Made by a program: the position numbers and the translations under genes
Shown here: positions 41,577-50,312 of the stretch, one piece after another
How the letters are laid out: each line of letters opens with the position of its first letter
Numbering within the stretch: position 1 is the first letter of the stretch
The notes under the pieces: generated by a model
Databases searched by the model: none
What the model was told of the DNA's origin: nothing
What the model saw: only the letters and a program-made list of their open reading frames with translations
Source: Streptomyces shenzhenensis
GTDB taxonomy: Bacteria; Actinomycetota; Actinomycetes; Streptomycetales; Streptomycetaceae
Length of the DNA: 64,000 bases
Direction: 5' to 3'
NCBI RefSeq assembly: GCF_021462265.1
Contig: NZ_JAJONF010000011.1
Coordinates: 62,001-126,000 of the forward strand

Positions 41577-43967
41577 GTGGGCGGAACGACGCTGGTGCAG
41601 TACGAGGAACCGGCCGTGGCGCTGTGGGAGACCCCCGTGCCGGAACCCGCGCCGGCGCCCGGACTCGGGCCGCGCCGCACCTGGTTGGTGTTCGGCGGGC
41701 TGATGCTCGCCCTGCTCCTCGCCGCGCTGGACCAGATGATCGTGGCCACCGCGCTGCCGAGGATCGTCGGCGAGCTGCACGGCCTGGACCGGATGTCCTG
41801 GGCGATCACCGCCTATCTGCTCACCGCCACCGTCGGTCTCCCCGTCTACGGCAAGCTCGGCGACCTCATCGGCCGCAAGGGTGTCTTCCAGTTCGCGATC
41901 CTCGTCTTCGCCGTCGGCTCCGCGCTGGCCGGACGGGCCCAGAGCATGGACCAGCTGATCGCCTTCCGCGCCGTCCAGGGCGTCGGCGCCGGCGGGCTGA
42001 TGATCGGGGTGCAGGCGATCATCGCCGACATCGTGCCGCCCCGGCAGCGCGGCCGCTTCATGGGCCTGATCGGCGCCGCCTTCGGCCTCGCCTCGGTCGC
42101 CGGGCCGCTGCTCGGGGGCTACTTCACCGACCACCTCTCCTGGCGCTGGTGCTTCTACGTCAACGTCCCCTTCGGGCTGGTCACCCTGGCCGTCATCACC
42201 GTCGTGCTGAAACTGCCGAAGCCCCGGCCCCGGGCCCGGTTCGACGTGCTGGGCGCCCTGTTGCTCGCCGCGGTCTCCACCTGCCTCGTGCTGCTGACCA
42301 GTTGGGGCGGGACGGAGTACGAGTGGGGCTCGCGCGTCATCCTGGGGCTCGGCGCGGGGGCGGTGGCGGCCACCGGGCTGTTCCTCGTCGTCGAGCACCA
42401 CGCGGTCGAACCCCTCATCCCGCTGCGGCTGTTCAGGGACTCCGTCTTCAACGTCACCGGCCTGGTCGGGCTGGTCGTCGGCGTGGCCCTGTTCGGCGCC
42501 GCCAGCTACCTGCCGACCTTCCTGCAGATGGTCGACGACGCCTCGGCGACCGAGTCCGGGCTGCTGATGCTGCCCATGATGGGCGGCATCGTCGGCGCCT
42601 CGATCGTCGCGGGTCAGCTCATCAGCCACACCGGGCGCTACCGGATCTACCCCGTGCTCGGCGGCGGGCTGTCCGTCGTCGGCATGTGGCTGCTCTCCCG
42701 CCTCGAAGCCGGCACCCCGCGCTGGCAGTACAGCATCTGGATGGCCGTCCTCGGCGCCGGGATCGGCCTGGTGATGCCGGTGCTGATCCTCGCCGTGCAG
42801 AACTCCGTACGGCCCGCCGACCTCGGCACCGCCACCAGCGCCAACAACTACTTCCGGCAGATCGGCGGCAGCGTCGGCGCCGCCGTCTTCGGCACCCTCT
42901 TCGCCGACCGGCTCACCGACGCCCTGCACAGACGTCTGCCCGCGCGGGCCGGCGCCCGCCTGCCCGACCCCGAGTCCCTCACCCCGCAGCTCGTCCACGC
43001 GCTGCCCCCGGCCCTGCGTGACGCCTACATCCGCGCCTACGCCGACGCGATGCCCCGGATCTTCCTCTACCTGGTCCCGGTGCTCGTCCTCGGCCTGCTC
43101 ATCGCCTGCTTCCTCAAGGAGAGACCACTGGTGTCCCATCCCACCGCCGAAACGGAGTCCGAAGCCGTGAACGCCTCGATCCCGCAGGCCCGGTCGTCGC
43201 ACACCGGCGCCGGGATCCCCGTCTGCGGCACGGTGCAGCATGCCGACGGGACCGCGGTGCCGCGCGCCGCGCTCACCCTCATCGACGCCGTCGGCCGGCA
43301 GATCGGGCGGGGTGCCAGCGGCGAGGACGGCCGGTACGCCCTGGCCACGCCCGGCTCCGGATCGTACGTCCTGATCGCCGCCGCCGGCGGGCACCAGCCG
43401 CAGGCCGTCACCGTGACGGTCGGCGAGCGGCCCGTCGAGCTGGACGTCGTCCTCGGCGGCGCCGGGCGGCTCGCGGGCAGCGTGCTCACCGCCGACGGCA
43501 CACCGGTACGGGACGCCACCGTCACCCTCACCAACGTGCACGGCGAGGTCGTCGCCAGTGTCCGCAGCGGCCGCGAGGGCGGCTATGTGATCACCGAGCT
43601 GGTGGCCGGCGAGTACACCCTCGCCGCCAGCGCCCCCGCCTTCCGCCCGGCCGCCCTCCCGGTCACCGTCCAGGCCTCCCGGGAGACCCGGCAGAACGTC
43701 GAACTCGCCGGCGGCGCCGTGCTGAAGGGCACCGTCCGGGCCGGGGGCGGCCGGCCCGTGGACGACGCCCGGGTGACGCTGCTCGACGCCGCCGGGAACG
43801 TCGTGGACACCCTCACCACCGGCACCGACGGAACGTTCCGGTTCGTGGACCTGTCCTCCGGCGAGTACACCGTCATCGCCGCCGGTTACCCGCCGGTCGC
43901 CACGGTCCTCCAGGTCGCGGGCGGCGGCCGCACCGAACGCGATCTCCAGCTCGGCCACGAGGACTGA
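41577..43967 (+). CDS. DHA2-type MFS transporter fused to three carboxypeptidase-regulatory-like domains
   Basis: Efflux-type permease of 796 residues. The N-terminal 525 residues form about 14 membrane segments, with an MFS motif A at GKLGDLIGRKG and the ALDQMIVATALPRIVGEL opening typical of the EmrB/QacA (DHA2) drug-proton antiporters. The last about 235 residues are three beta-sandwich repeats of the CarboxypepD_reg type, each with a core such as DGTPVRDATVTLTN and GEYTLAASA. These domains normally sit outside the cell, whereas a 14-segment permease would place its C-terminus inside, so topology is open. GTG start (41577) follows GAGGGGAG. Substrate unknown. Confidence 0.92.
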   Translation: MGGTTLVQYEEPAVALWETPVPEPAPAPGLGPRRTWLVFGGLMLALLLAALDQMIVATALPRIVGELHGLDRMSWAITAYLLTATVGLPVYGKLGDLIGRKGVFQFAILVFAVGSALAGRAQSMDQLIAFRAVQGVGAGGLMIGVQAIIADIVPPRQRGRFMGLIGAAFGLASVAGPLLGGYFTDHLSWRWCFYVNVPFGLVTLAVITVVLKLPKPRPRARFDVLGALLLAAVSTCLVLLTSWGGTEYEWGSRVILGLGAGAVAATGLFLVVEHHAVEPLIPLRLFRDSVFNVTGLVGLVVGVALFGAASYLPTFLQMVDDASATESGLLMLPMMGGIVGASIVAGQLISHTGRYRIYPVLGGGLSVVGMWLLSRLEAGTPRWQYSIWMAVLGAGIGLVMPVLILAVQNSVRPADLGTATSANNYFRQIGGSVGAAVFGTLFADRLTDALHRRLPARAGARLPDPESLTPQLVHALPPALRDAYIRAYADAMPRIFLYLVPVLVLGLLIACFLKERPLVSHPTAETESEAVNASIPQARSSHTGAGIPVCGTVQHADGTAVPRAALTLIDAVGRQIGRGASGEDGRYALATPGSGSYVLIAAAGGHQPQAVTVTVGERPVELDVVLGGAGRLAGSVLTADGTPVRDATVTLTNVHGEVVASVRSGREGGYVITELVAGEYTLAASAPAFRPAALPVTVQASRETRQNVELAGGAVLKGTVRAGGGRPVDDARVTLLDAAGNVVDTLTTGTDGTFRFVDLSSGEYTVIAAGYPPVATVLQVAGGGRTERDLQLGHED

Positions 43968-44140
43968 GGAAGACCGGACCAGGACCGGGCGCGCACCGCA
44001 CCGGGGCGCGGACCTGCGCGCCGGCGCGACCCGGTGAAACCAATTCCAGGATTGCCACACATCGCAACCGGCAGCGACCGTACGGTAGTGGCGGGCGGCA
44101 CAGATCTTTTGCGGAGCCGTGGGGAGAGAGGGCCTTGGCC

Positions 44141-46585
44141 ATGGACCATGGCAGCGAGCGGGACACCCATCCCGGCCTCGGTGCCGGGGACGGCACGGCG
44201 GGCCGCGTTCCCCTGGCCGTGGTCGTCGTCGACCGCGAGAGCCGGGTCTCGCACTGGAGCACCGGCGCCCGGCGGCTGTTCGGCGCCGCCAAGGAGGACG
44301 CGATCGGCCGCTCCGTCCTCGACCTGCTGCCCGTCTCCGGCGCGCTCCCCGACGACGAGATCACCCCGTACGGCGCCTACGCGGCGTACGACGGACTCGG
44401 CCCCGACCTGGAGTCCTCCCTCGACGGACGGCTGAACTTCCCGGCCGCCGGCCGCGCCCGGCTCACCGTGCCCGACCGCGACCGCGTCGATGTGCTCTGG
44501 TGGGCCTACCCGCTGGTCGGACCGGGGAACGAGCGGCTGCTGGTGCTCGCCGCCGACGCCGAGCGGCTGCGCCGGGCCGAGCGGGACGAGCGCGTCGCCT
44601 TCGAGCGCATCGCGCCCGGCTTCGCCCTGCACACCGACTTCCCCGGCGCCGAGGAACTCGCCCGCCGGCTGCCCGAGATCCTGCCCAGCATGAGCGTCGA
44701 CGAAAGCGCCCGGATCGTCGCCCAGGTCCTCGAACTCGGCTACCCCATCCTGGAGTTCAGCCAGAACGACCGGGTGCCCGTCACCCCCGACTGGGGCGTC
44801 GCCCGGCGCGCGGAGCGGCTGGCCCGCCGCGAGTGCGCCGCCCGGGCGGCGGCCCAAGGCCTGCCGGTGCCCGCCGAACTCGCCGACGACGAGGGCGAGG
44901 ACCTGGAGTACGCGGCCGTCCGCGAACGCCTGGAATTCCTCAACGAGGTCAGCGGGAGGATCGGCACCTCGCTCGACCTGTCCCGCACCATCATCGAGGT
45001 CAGCAGAGCCGTCGTACCCCGCTTCACCGATGTCGCCGGCACCTACCTGCGGGAACAGGTCGTCGCCGGCGAGGGGTTCCCCGACGGTGTCCCGGACACC
45101 ACCACCATGTGGCACCGCGTCGCCGTCGAGCACACCGACGAACCCGGCCGCTGGGACGACGTCGTCCCGGTCGGCGAGGCCATGCCGTTCCCGGCGCACA
45201 CCCCGTTCTTCCAGTGCATGACCACCGGCGAACCGGTCCTGGTGCCGCGGATCAGTGAGGAGCTGGGCCACGCCATCGCCTCCCAGTTCGAGAAGCGGGA
45301 CATCCGGCCGCTGATCACCGGCCGCTCGATGCTGGTCGTCCCGCTCAAGGCACGCACGGTCGTGCTCGGCTTCATGGTCCTGCTGCGTCACCCCGAGCGT
45401 GAGATGTTCAACGACATGGACCGGGTCACCGGTGCCGAACTCGCCGCCCGCGCCGGGCTGGTGCTCGACAACGCGCGCATGTACACCTTCCAGGAGAGCG
45501 TCGCCGAGACCCTCCAGGACAGCATGCTGCCGCACATCCCGCCGCGCATGGCGGGCTGCGACATCGCCACCCGGTACCTGCCGGGCACCCTGCTCGGCCG
45601 CGTCGGCGGCGACTGGTTCGACTCGGTGAAACTCCCCGGCGCCCGCACCGCCCTGGTCGTCGGCGACGTGATGGGCCACGGTCTCAACTCGGCGGCGATG
45701 ATGGGCCAGTTGCGGACCGCCGTCCAGACGATGGCGGCCATGGACCTGCCGCCCGCCCAGCTCCTGCGCAACCTCGACGACCTGGCCCAGCGCCTCGGCG
45801 ACAGCTATCTCGCCACCTGCCTCTACGCCGTCTACGACCCGATCGAGAGCGAACTGCACCTCGCCAACGCCGGGCACATTCCCCCGGTGCTGGTGCGGGC
45901 GGCCGACGGACGCAGTGAACTCCTCGACCTGCCCACCGGGGCGCCCATCGGCGTCGGCGGAGTCGCCTTCCAGTCGCTGCGGGTGCGTGTCGACCCCGGC
46001 GACCGGCTGGTCATGTGCACCGACGGACTGGTCGAGATGCGCGGCGAGGACATCGGCGTCGGCCTCGCCACCCTCTGCGAGTCCGCCGCCCACCCGGCGG
46101 CGTCCATGGACGACGCCTGCGACACCATCGTCCGCGCCCTCAACACCCGCGGCGGCCGCAAGGACGACGTCGCCCTGCTGATGGCCCGCCTCAACGGCAT
46201 CGAGCCGAAGGACGTCGCCGAATGGCGGCTCGCCCCGGAGCCGGCCGAGGTCCGCCGCGCCCGCGCCGTGGTCCGCGAGCAACTCCACGACTGGGGCCTG
46301 GCCCACCTCGCCGACCCCACCGGACTGATGGTCAGCGAACTCGTCACCAACGCCGTACGGCACTCCCACGGCCGCCCGCTCCAACTCCGGCTGATCCGCG
46401 GCGAGACCCTGCTCTGCGAGGTCGATGACGACGACCACACCCTGCCGACCCTGCTCAGCGCCGAACCCGGCGACGAGGCGGGACGCGGGCTGCGGGTGGT
46501 CTCCACGCTGGCCCGGGAGTGGGGTACCAGCCGTACGACCGCCGGGAAGACCGTCTGGTTCGAACTCACCGCCCGTCGCCGCTGA
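44141..46585 (+). CDS. PAS-GAF-SpoIIE phosphatase-HATPase regulator
   Basis: Cytoplasmic sensor phosphatase of 814 residues. Order: PAS domain (about 20-130, with VVVVDRESRVSHWSTGARRLFG), a coiled linker, GAF domain (about 270-440), PP2C-type SpoIIE phosphatase (about 455-680; RVGGDWFDSV and VVGDVMGHGLNSAAMM carry the metal-binding aspartates, with CTDGLVE and KDDVALLMARL) and a C-terminal HATPase_c domain of the anti-sigma-kinase type (SELVTNAVRHSH). Such proteins dephosphorylate anti-sigma-factor antagonists and feed partner-switching stress control in Streptomyces. The ATG at 44141 has an AGAGGG eight bases upstream; a TTG at 44135 is the alternative. No sigma factor gene is adjacent. Confidence 0.93.
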   Translation: MDHGSERDTHPGLGAGDGTAGRVPLAVVVVDRESRVSHWSTGARRLFGAAKEDAIGRSVLDLLPVSGALPDDEITPYGAYAAYDGLGPDLESSLDGRLNFPAAGRARLTVPDRDRVDVLWWAYPLVGPGNERLLVLAADAERLRRAERDERVAFERIAPGFALHTDFPGAEELARRLPEILPSMSVDESARIVAQVLELGYPILEFSQNDRVPVTPDWGVARRAERLARRECAARAAAQGLPVPAELADDEGEDLEYAAVRERLEFLNEVSGRIGTSLDLSRTIIEVSRAVVPRFTDVAGTYLREQVVAGEGFPDGVPDTTTMWHRVAVEHTDEPGRWDDVVPVGEAMPFPAHTPFFQCMTTGEPVLVPRISEELGHAIASQFEKRDIRPLITGRSMLVVPLKARTVVLGFMVLLRHPEREMFNDMDRVTGAELAARAGLVLDNARMYTFQESVAETLQDSMLPHIPPRMAGCDIATRYLPGTLLGRVGGDWFDSVKLPGARTALVVGDVMGHGLNSAAMMGQLRTAVQTMAAMDLPPAQLLRNLDDLAQRLGDSYLATCLYAVYDPIESELHLANAGHIPPVLVRAADGRSELLDLPTGAPIGVGGVAFQSLRVRVDPGDRLVMCTDGLVEMRGEDIGVGLATLCESAAHPAASMDDACDTIVRALNTRGGRKDDVALLMARLNGIEPKDVAEWRLAPEPAEVRRARAVVREQLHDWGLAHLADPTGLMVSELVTNAVRHSHGRPLQLRLIRGETLLCEVDDDDHTLPTLLSAEPGDEAGRGLRVVSTLAREWGTSRTTAGKTVWFELTARRR

Positions 46586-46746
46586 CCCAGGGGCCGGTTC
46601 AGGACGCCGGTCAAGGGGGCGCACGTCCGTCGAACGTGGGGTGAAGGAACGCGCCGGCGCTTGTGGCCGAAACAGGCGCAGGGTAAACCGTACTGGCCTG
46701 TCACCGACGGCAAGTCATATGCCGCTGATCCCTGGGGAGTTGGGCC

Positions 46747-47472
46747 ATGAGCGTGACGAGTCGATACTGCGGTGCCTGGGAGGGCTTCTGGCGTGAGGTG
46801 CCCGACGAGCCCGGGGCGGTGTTCTGGGACGCCGACCCGGCGGTGACCGCCGCCGTGCACGTCCCCCTCTTCGAACCGCACCTCGCGGACCCCGGTCTGC
46901 CCCTGGTCGACCTCGGCTGCGGCAACGGCACCCAGACCCGCTACCTCGCCGAACGCTTCCCGCGCGTCCTCGGCACCGACATAGCCGAGGCCGCCCTCGA
47001 CCACGCCCGGCACGCCGACCCCGCCGGACAGGCCGGCTACCGGCTCCTCGACGCGGCCGAGAAGAGCGAGGCCGAGGCGCTGCACGCGGAGCTCGGCGAC
47101 GCCAACGTCTACATGCGGGGCGTTCTGCACCAGTGCGAACCCGACGACCGGCAGCCGGTGATCGACGCCATCGCCACGCTCGTCGGCAGCCGAGGCCGCG
47201 CCTTCCTCGTCGAGCTCGCCGAGGCCGCCCGTCCCGTCCTCGGCGGCCTCGCCCAGAGCCCGTCGGGACCGCCGCCCAAGCTCGCCCCGGTCTTCCGGCA
47301 CGGCATCGCCCCCGGCGAGGTCGCCGACGCGGCGGTCCCGGAGTACCTGCACAACGCCGGTCTCGCCGTCCTCGCGAGGGGCGAACTCCCGCTGACGACC
47401 ACGGAAGCCACCCCGGACGGCGAACGGATCGTCCTGCCGTCGAAGTGGGTTCTGGCGGGACGCGACAGCTGA
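46747..47472 (+). CDS. class I SAM-dependent methyltransferase
   Basis: Methyltransferase of 241 residues with the AdoMet-binding motif I VDLGCGNGTQTR (54-65), an acidic end of strand 2 in GTDIAEAALDHAR, and motif IV region VYMRGVLHQCEPDDR. The ATG is preceded by GGGGAG at suitable spacing. The Trp-rich N-terminus (YCGAWEGFWRE) is typical of a branch of small-molecule methyltransferases; the acceptor is unknown. It stands alone between the phosphatase gene and a convergent CapA-type gene. Confidence 0.9.
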   Translation: MSVTSRYCGAWEGFWREVPDEPGAVFWDADPAVTAAVHVPLFEPHLADPGLPLVDLGCGNGTQTRYLAERFPRVLGTDIAEAALDHARHADPAGQAGYRLLDAAEKSEAEALHAELGDANVYMRGVLHQCEPDDRQPVIDAIATLVGSRGRAFLVELAEAARPVLGGLAQSPSGPPPKLAPVFRHGIAPGEVADAAVPEYLHNAGLAVLARGELPLTTTEATPDGERIVLPSKWVLAGRDS

Positions 47473-47518
47473 GGGGCGGGACCCCGGCGGGCGGGCGCCG
47501 GCCCACCGGCCGGCGGCC

Positions 47519-47542
47519 GGCCCACCGGGCGCTCGGTGGGCC
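47519..47542. terminator. convergent stem-loop terminator
   Basis: GGCCCACCG (47519-47527) and CGGTGGGCC (47534-47542) with loop GGCGCT, between the methyltransferase stop and the convergent CapA-type gene stop. Confidence 0.6.
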
Positions 47543-47640
47543 GTTCACCCTCCGGCGCGGAGCGGGACGCGCCGGTCCGCCGGCCGCCGGAAGCAAGACG
47601 CTCTGGGGCGCCGGCCCACCCTCCCGGCTCCCTGCCGACG

Positions 47641-48771
47641 TCAGGCGCGTCGGCCGGCGCGCAGGGACCGCAGCGTGAGCGTGCCGTCGGACGAGCCGTC
47701 GAGGCGGGTGCCGAACTCACGGCTGTGTCTGTCGAGGGTGGCGCGCAGCCACGCGGCGTCCTCGGGCGAGACGCGCTCCAGCCGCATCCTGCGCGCTTGC
47801 AGGGGCACCATGCGCACGTCGACCAGCCGGCCGCTGCCGGCCTCCACCGACACCAGGTACAGCACCCTGAGGTCGTCCCGGTAGCTGTCGTGTCCGGAGA
47901 TGCCCTCGTAGTCGTCCACGAGGTCGCCGCAGCCGTAGAGGACGAGCCTGTCTCCGTACACCTCGAGCGGGCGCGGGTGATGCGAGGAATGTCCGTGCAC
48001 GATGTCCACGCCCGAGTCGACGAGCGCATGGGCGAAGCCGATCTCGGCACGGGAGACGTGATAACCCCAGTTGGGGCCCCAGTGGACCGAGGCGACCGCG
48101 ATGTCCCCCGGCCGCCGGACCTGTCGCAGACGCTCGGCGAACGCGGCCGCGGCGGCCACCGAAGGCTCCATGACGACGTCGACGCCGCCCCGCCGCCCCG
48201 TGGCGGCCCAGGCCGCCGGAATGCCGCTGGACGGCAATCCGAACGAAAAGACCAGCACGCGCCCGTCCGTGGCCAGGGGCACGATCGCCGGCCGCCTCGC
48301 CTGCACCGCGTTCCGCCCGGCCCCCGCGAACCGCAGTCCCGCCCCGCCCAGGGCGTCGAGCGTCTCGTGGAGGCCAGGGGGGCCGAAGTCCAGCACGTGG
48401 TTGTTGGCCAGGGCGCAGACGTCCGGACGGGCCGCGGCCAGGCACGGCAGATTGGCCGGGTTCATCCGGTAGTGGACGCCCTTGCCGGGTGCGAAGTCCC
48501 CGTCACCGGTGACAGCGGTCTCCAGGTTGACCACCCGGACATCGGGGGCGACGGCGTCCAGGACCGCCAGTGCCTCGCCCCACGGCCAGCGGAAACCGAC
48601 CGGCCGGGGAATCGGCCCGTTCGCCGCCTCGGCCATGTCCACGTAGGCCCGGGCGTCGCGGACGTACGTCTCTCGCAGCGCCGGATGACCGGGACGGGGG
48701 AGAATCTGATCCACCCCCCGGCCGAGCATCACGTCCCCGCCGAGGAACAGGGTGACCACGCCTTCGCGCAC
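47641..48771 (-). CDS. CapA/PgsA-family metallophosphatase-like protein
   Basis: Protein of 376 residues with the CapA fold. Metal-ligand motifs are visible as FLGGDVMLGRGVD near the N-terminus, NLETAV, ALANNHVLDFG (Asn-His pair) and VHWGPNWGYH with HGHSSHHPRP. Relatives take part in poly-gamma-glutamate capsule synthesis or act as uncharacterised metallophosphatases. No pgsB/pgsC partner is present and no signal peptide is seen, so a capsule role is doubtful. The GTG at 48769-48771 lies directly against GGAAGG; a GTG four codons later is an alternative start. Confidence 0.87.
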   Translation of the reverse strand: MREGVVTLFLGGDVMLGRGVDQILPRPGHPALRETYVRDARAYVDMAEAANGPIPRPVGFRWPWGEALAVLDAVAPDVRVVNLETAVTGDGDFAPGKGVHYRMNPANLPCLAAARPDVCALANNHVLDFGPPGLHETLDALGGAGLRFAGAGRNAVQARRPAIVPLATDGRVLVFSFGLPSSGIPAAWAATGRRGGVDVVMEPSVAAAAAFAERLRQVRRPGDIAVASVHWGPNWGYHVSRAEIGFAHALVDSGVDIVHGHSSHHPRPLEVYGDRLVLYGCGDLVDDYEGISGHDSYRDDLRVLYLVSVEAGSGRLVDVRMVPLQARRMRLERVSPEDAAWLRATLDRHSREFGTRLDGSSDGTLTLRSLRAGRRA

Positions 48772-49128
48772 CCTTCCACGCTAAGGCCGTCGCGTGCGAT
48801 GGGCGAACACTCCTCGCGACGGGGAGGTTGTCCCACGCCGACCGCGCGCGGCATGCGCCGGCAGCGGTGGTTCGTCCCGCCCCGGCCACGCGGAGTCCGC
48901 GGTGCCGGCGGGCCCGGCGCTTCGTTCTCCTGCCGCTGCCGCTGCCGCTGCCGCTGCCGCTGCCGCTGCCGCTGCCGCTGCCGCTGCCGCTGTCCGGCCT
49001 GGTCGACGCGGTGGCCTCCCGGCTTGAGGCCGAGGCCCGGGCGGGTCGCCGGACCCGGCGGCGACCGGCCGGTGGTCCACGGGGAGTGTCACCTCGACAG
49101 CGAGGCCCCGCCGCGTGACCGAAGTGCC
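48772..49128. other. intergenic region with hexanucleotide microsatellite, no gene supported
   Basis: The stretch between the CapA-type gene start and the USP stop contains the TGCCGC repeat. Reading frames through it give runs of Ala, Leu-Pro or Arg-Cys and flanks without family resemblance, so none is accepted as a gene. Confidence 0.6.
48931..48990. repeat. TGCCGC hexanucleotide microsatellite, ten units
   Basis: Ten perfect TGCCGC units in tandem (60 bp), then TG. No interruption, which suggests recent expansion or active slippage. It lies outside any supported gene. Confidence 0.92.
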
Positions 49129-50004
49129 TCAGCGGTCGTGCGCGACCACGGCGACAGGCGCGAGCACGTGATGCAGGACGGCGTGGGTGACGTGGCCGAT
49201 GTGCGCACCGAGGGTGCCGGTGCGGATCCGGCGGCCCACGACGGTCAGGGCGGCGTCACGGGAGGCATTGACGAGGACCTGCGCCGCACCGCCGCAACGG
49301 CTTGCCTCGATCACCTTCACGTCCGGGAACTTCAGCCGCCAGGGACGCAGCGCGTCGGTGAGAGCGGTGGCCTGCCGCCGCGCGAGCGAGGCGTGGAGCT
49401 CGACGCCGTGGAAGCGGCGGAACTCGCCGGCCGGCTGGGTCCAGCCGTGGACCACCCGCAGGGCCGTGCCGCCGCGCGCGGCGGCTTCGAAGGCGAACTC
49501 CAGGACGGTGTCCTCTGCGGCGCCGATGTCCAGGCCGACGACGACGGGCCTGACGGGCGGGGTGGCGGACGGGGCACCGGCGGCGTCCTCTCCCGCCCTG
49601 ACCAGCACCAGGGGCCGGGCGGTGTACGCGATGACGTTCAGGCTGACCGAGCCGAGGATGAACCCGCTGAGGCCGCCGAGCCCGCGTGAGCCCAGCACCA
49701 GCAGCTCCGCCGCGTCCGCCGCCTCGGCCAAGGCGGGGACCGGGGCCCCGGTGACCCGATCGGTGATCACCTCCACGGCGGGATGGCGCACCCGGAGTTC
49801 AGCCACTGCCTCGGCGAGCACCCGTTCCGCCCGGTCGTACTCCGTCTCCGGACCGGACCCCTGTGCCCCCGTCCCGGGCGCCGGCTCGCACACATGGAGG
49901 AGCTTCAGCGGCAGGGCCCGCAGCCTCGCCTCACGGGCCGCCCAGTCGGTGGCGGCACGGCTTTCCGGCGAGCCGTCCACGCCTACGGTGATGGTGCGGG
50001 TCAC
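49129..50004 (-). CDS. universal stress protein, two USP domains
   Basis: Tandem universal stress protein of 291 residues. Domain 1 (about 1-140) opens TITVGVDGSPESRAATDWAA and has the complete ATP-loop pattern LVLGSRGLGGLSGFILGSVS. Domain 2 (about 150-291) opens PVVVGLDIGAAEDTVLEFAF and ends GRRIRTGTLGAHIGHVTHAV with a less canonical loop. The first domain should bind ATP. GTG start with AAAGGCGG upstream. Tandem USPs are expressed in hypoxia and dormancy in actinomycetes. It is the left end of a stress-type gene cluster and is divergent from the nicotinate phosphoribosyltransferase gene. Confidence 0.93.
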   Translation of the reverse strand: MTRTITVGVDGSPESRAATDWAAREARLRALPLKLLHVCEPAPGTGAQGSGPETEYDRAERVLAEAVAELRVRHPAVEVITDRVTGAPVPALAEAADAAELLVLGSRGLGGLSGFILGSVSLNVIAYTARPLVLVRAGEDAAGAPSATPPVRPVVVGLDIGAAEDTVLEFAFEAAARGGTALRVVHGWTQPAGEFRRFHGVELHASLARRQATALTDALRPWRLKFPDVKVIEASRCGGAAQVLVNASRDAALTVVGRRIRTGTLGAHIGHVTHAVLHHVLAPVAVVAHDR

Positions 50005-50312
50005 GGTGTCCGCCTTTCGGGTTGTGCATCAGACGGTGGTGAGCAGATGTCCCACCGTTCCAGTCTTCCGTTCCGCCGTCGGCCGTCCAGAGCCGAACGG
50101 CCCTGCCGGACCGGCGAGACGGCCCTCGGGGGCCGGCCTCCCGCCGGTCCGCCGCGCGCGTCTTCCGTGCCGGCACCCCCAGGCCGACTCGCGGGGCCCA
50201 CCCCGGCGGGGGGCCGAACAGCCCGGGTCCAGGTCCCTGAAGGCCCCTTTCCCGTCGGCCGTTCGCGGTCAGACTGGAGGGCGGGGGACCACCACGACCG
50301 GCGGTGATCACC

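Noticed and set aside
43886..46624. 912-codon minus-strand frame opposite the SpoIIE phosphatase
   Set aside because: Composition typical of antisense frames; the plus-strand protein has all phosphatase motifs.
48781..49092. Minus-strand frame with a run of about twenty alanines
   Set aside because: The poly-Ala is just the TGCCGC microsatellite; flanks show no domain and there is no good ribosome binding site.
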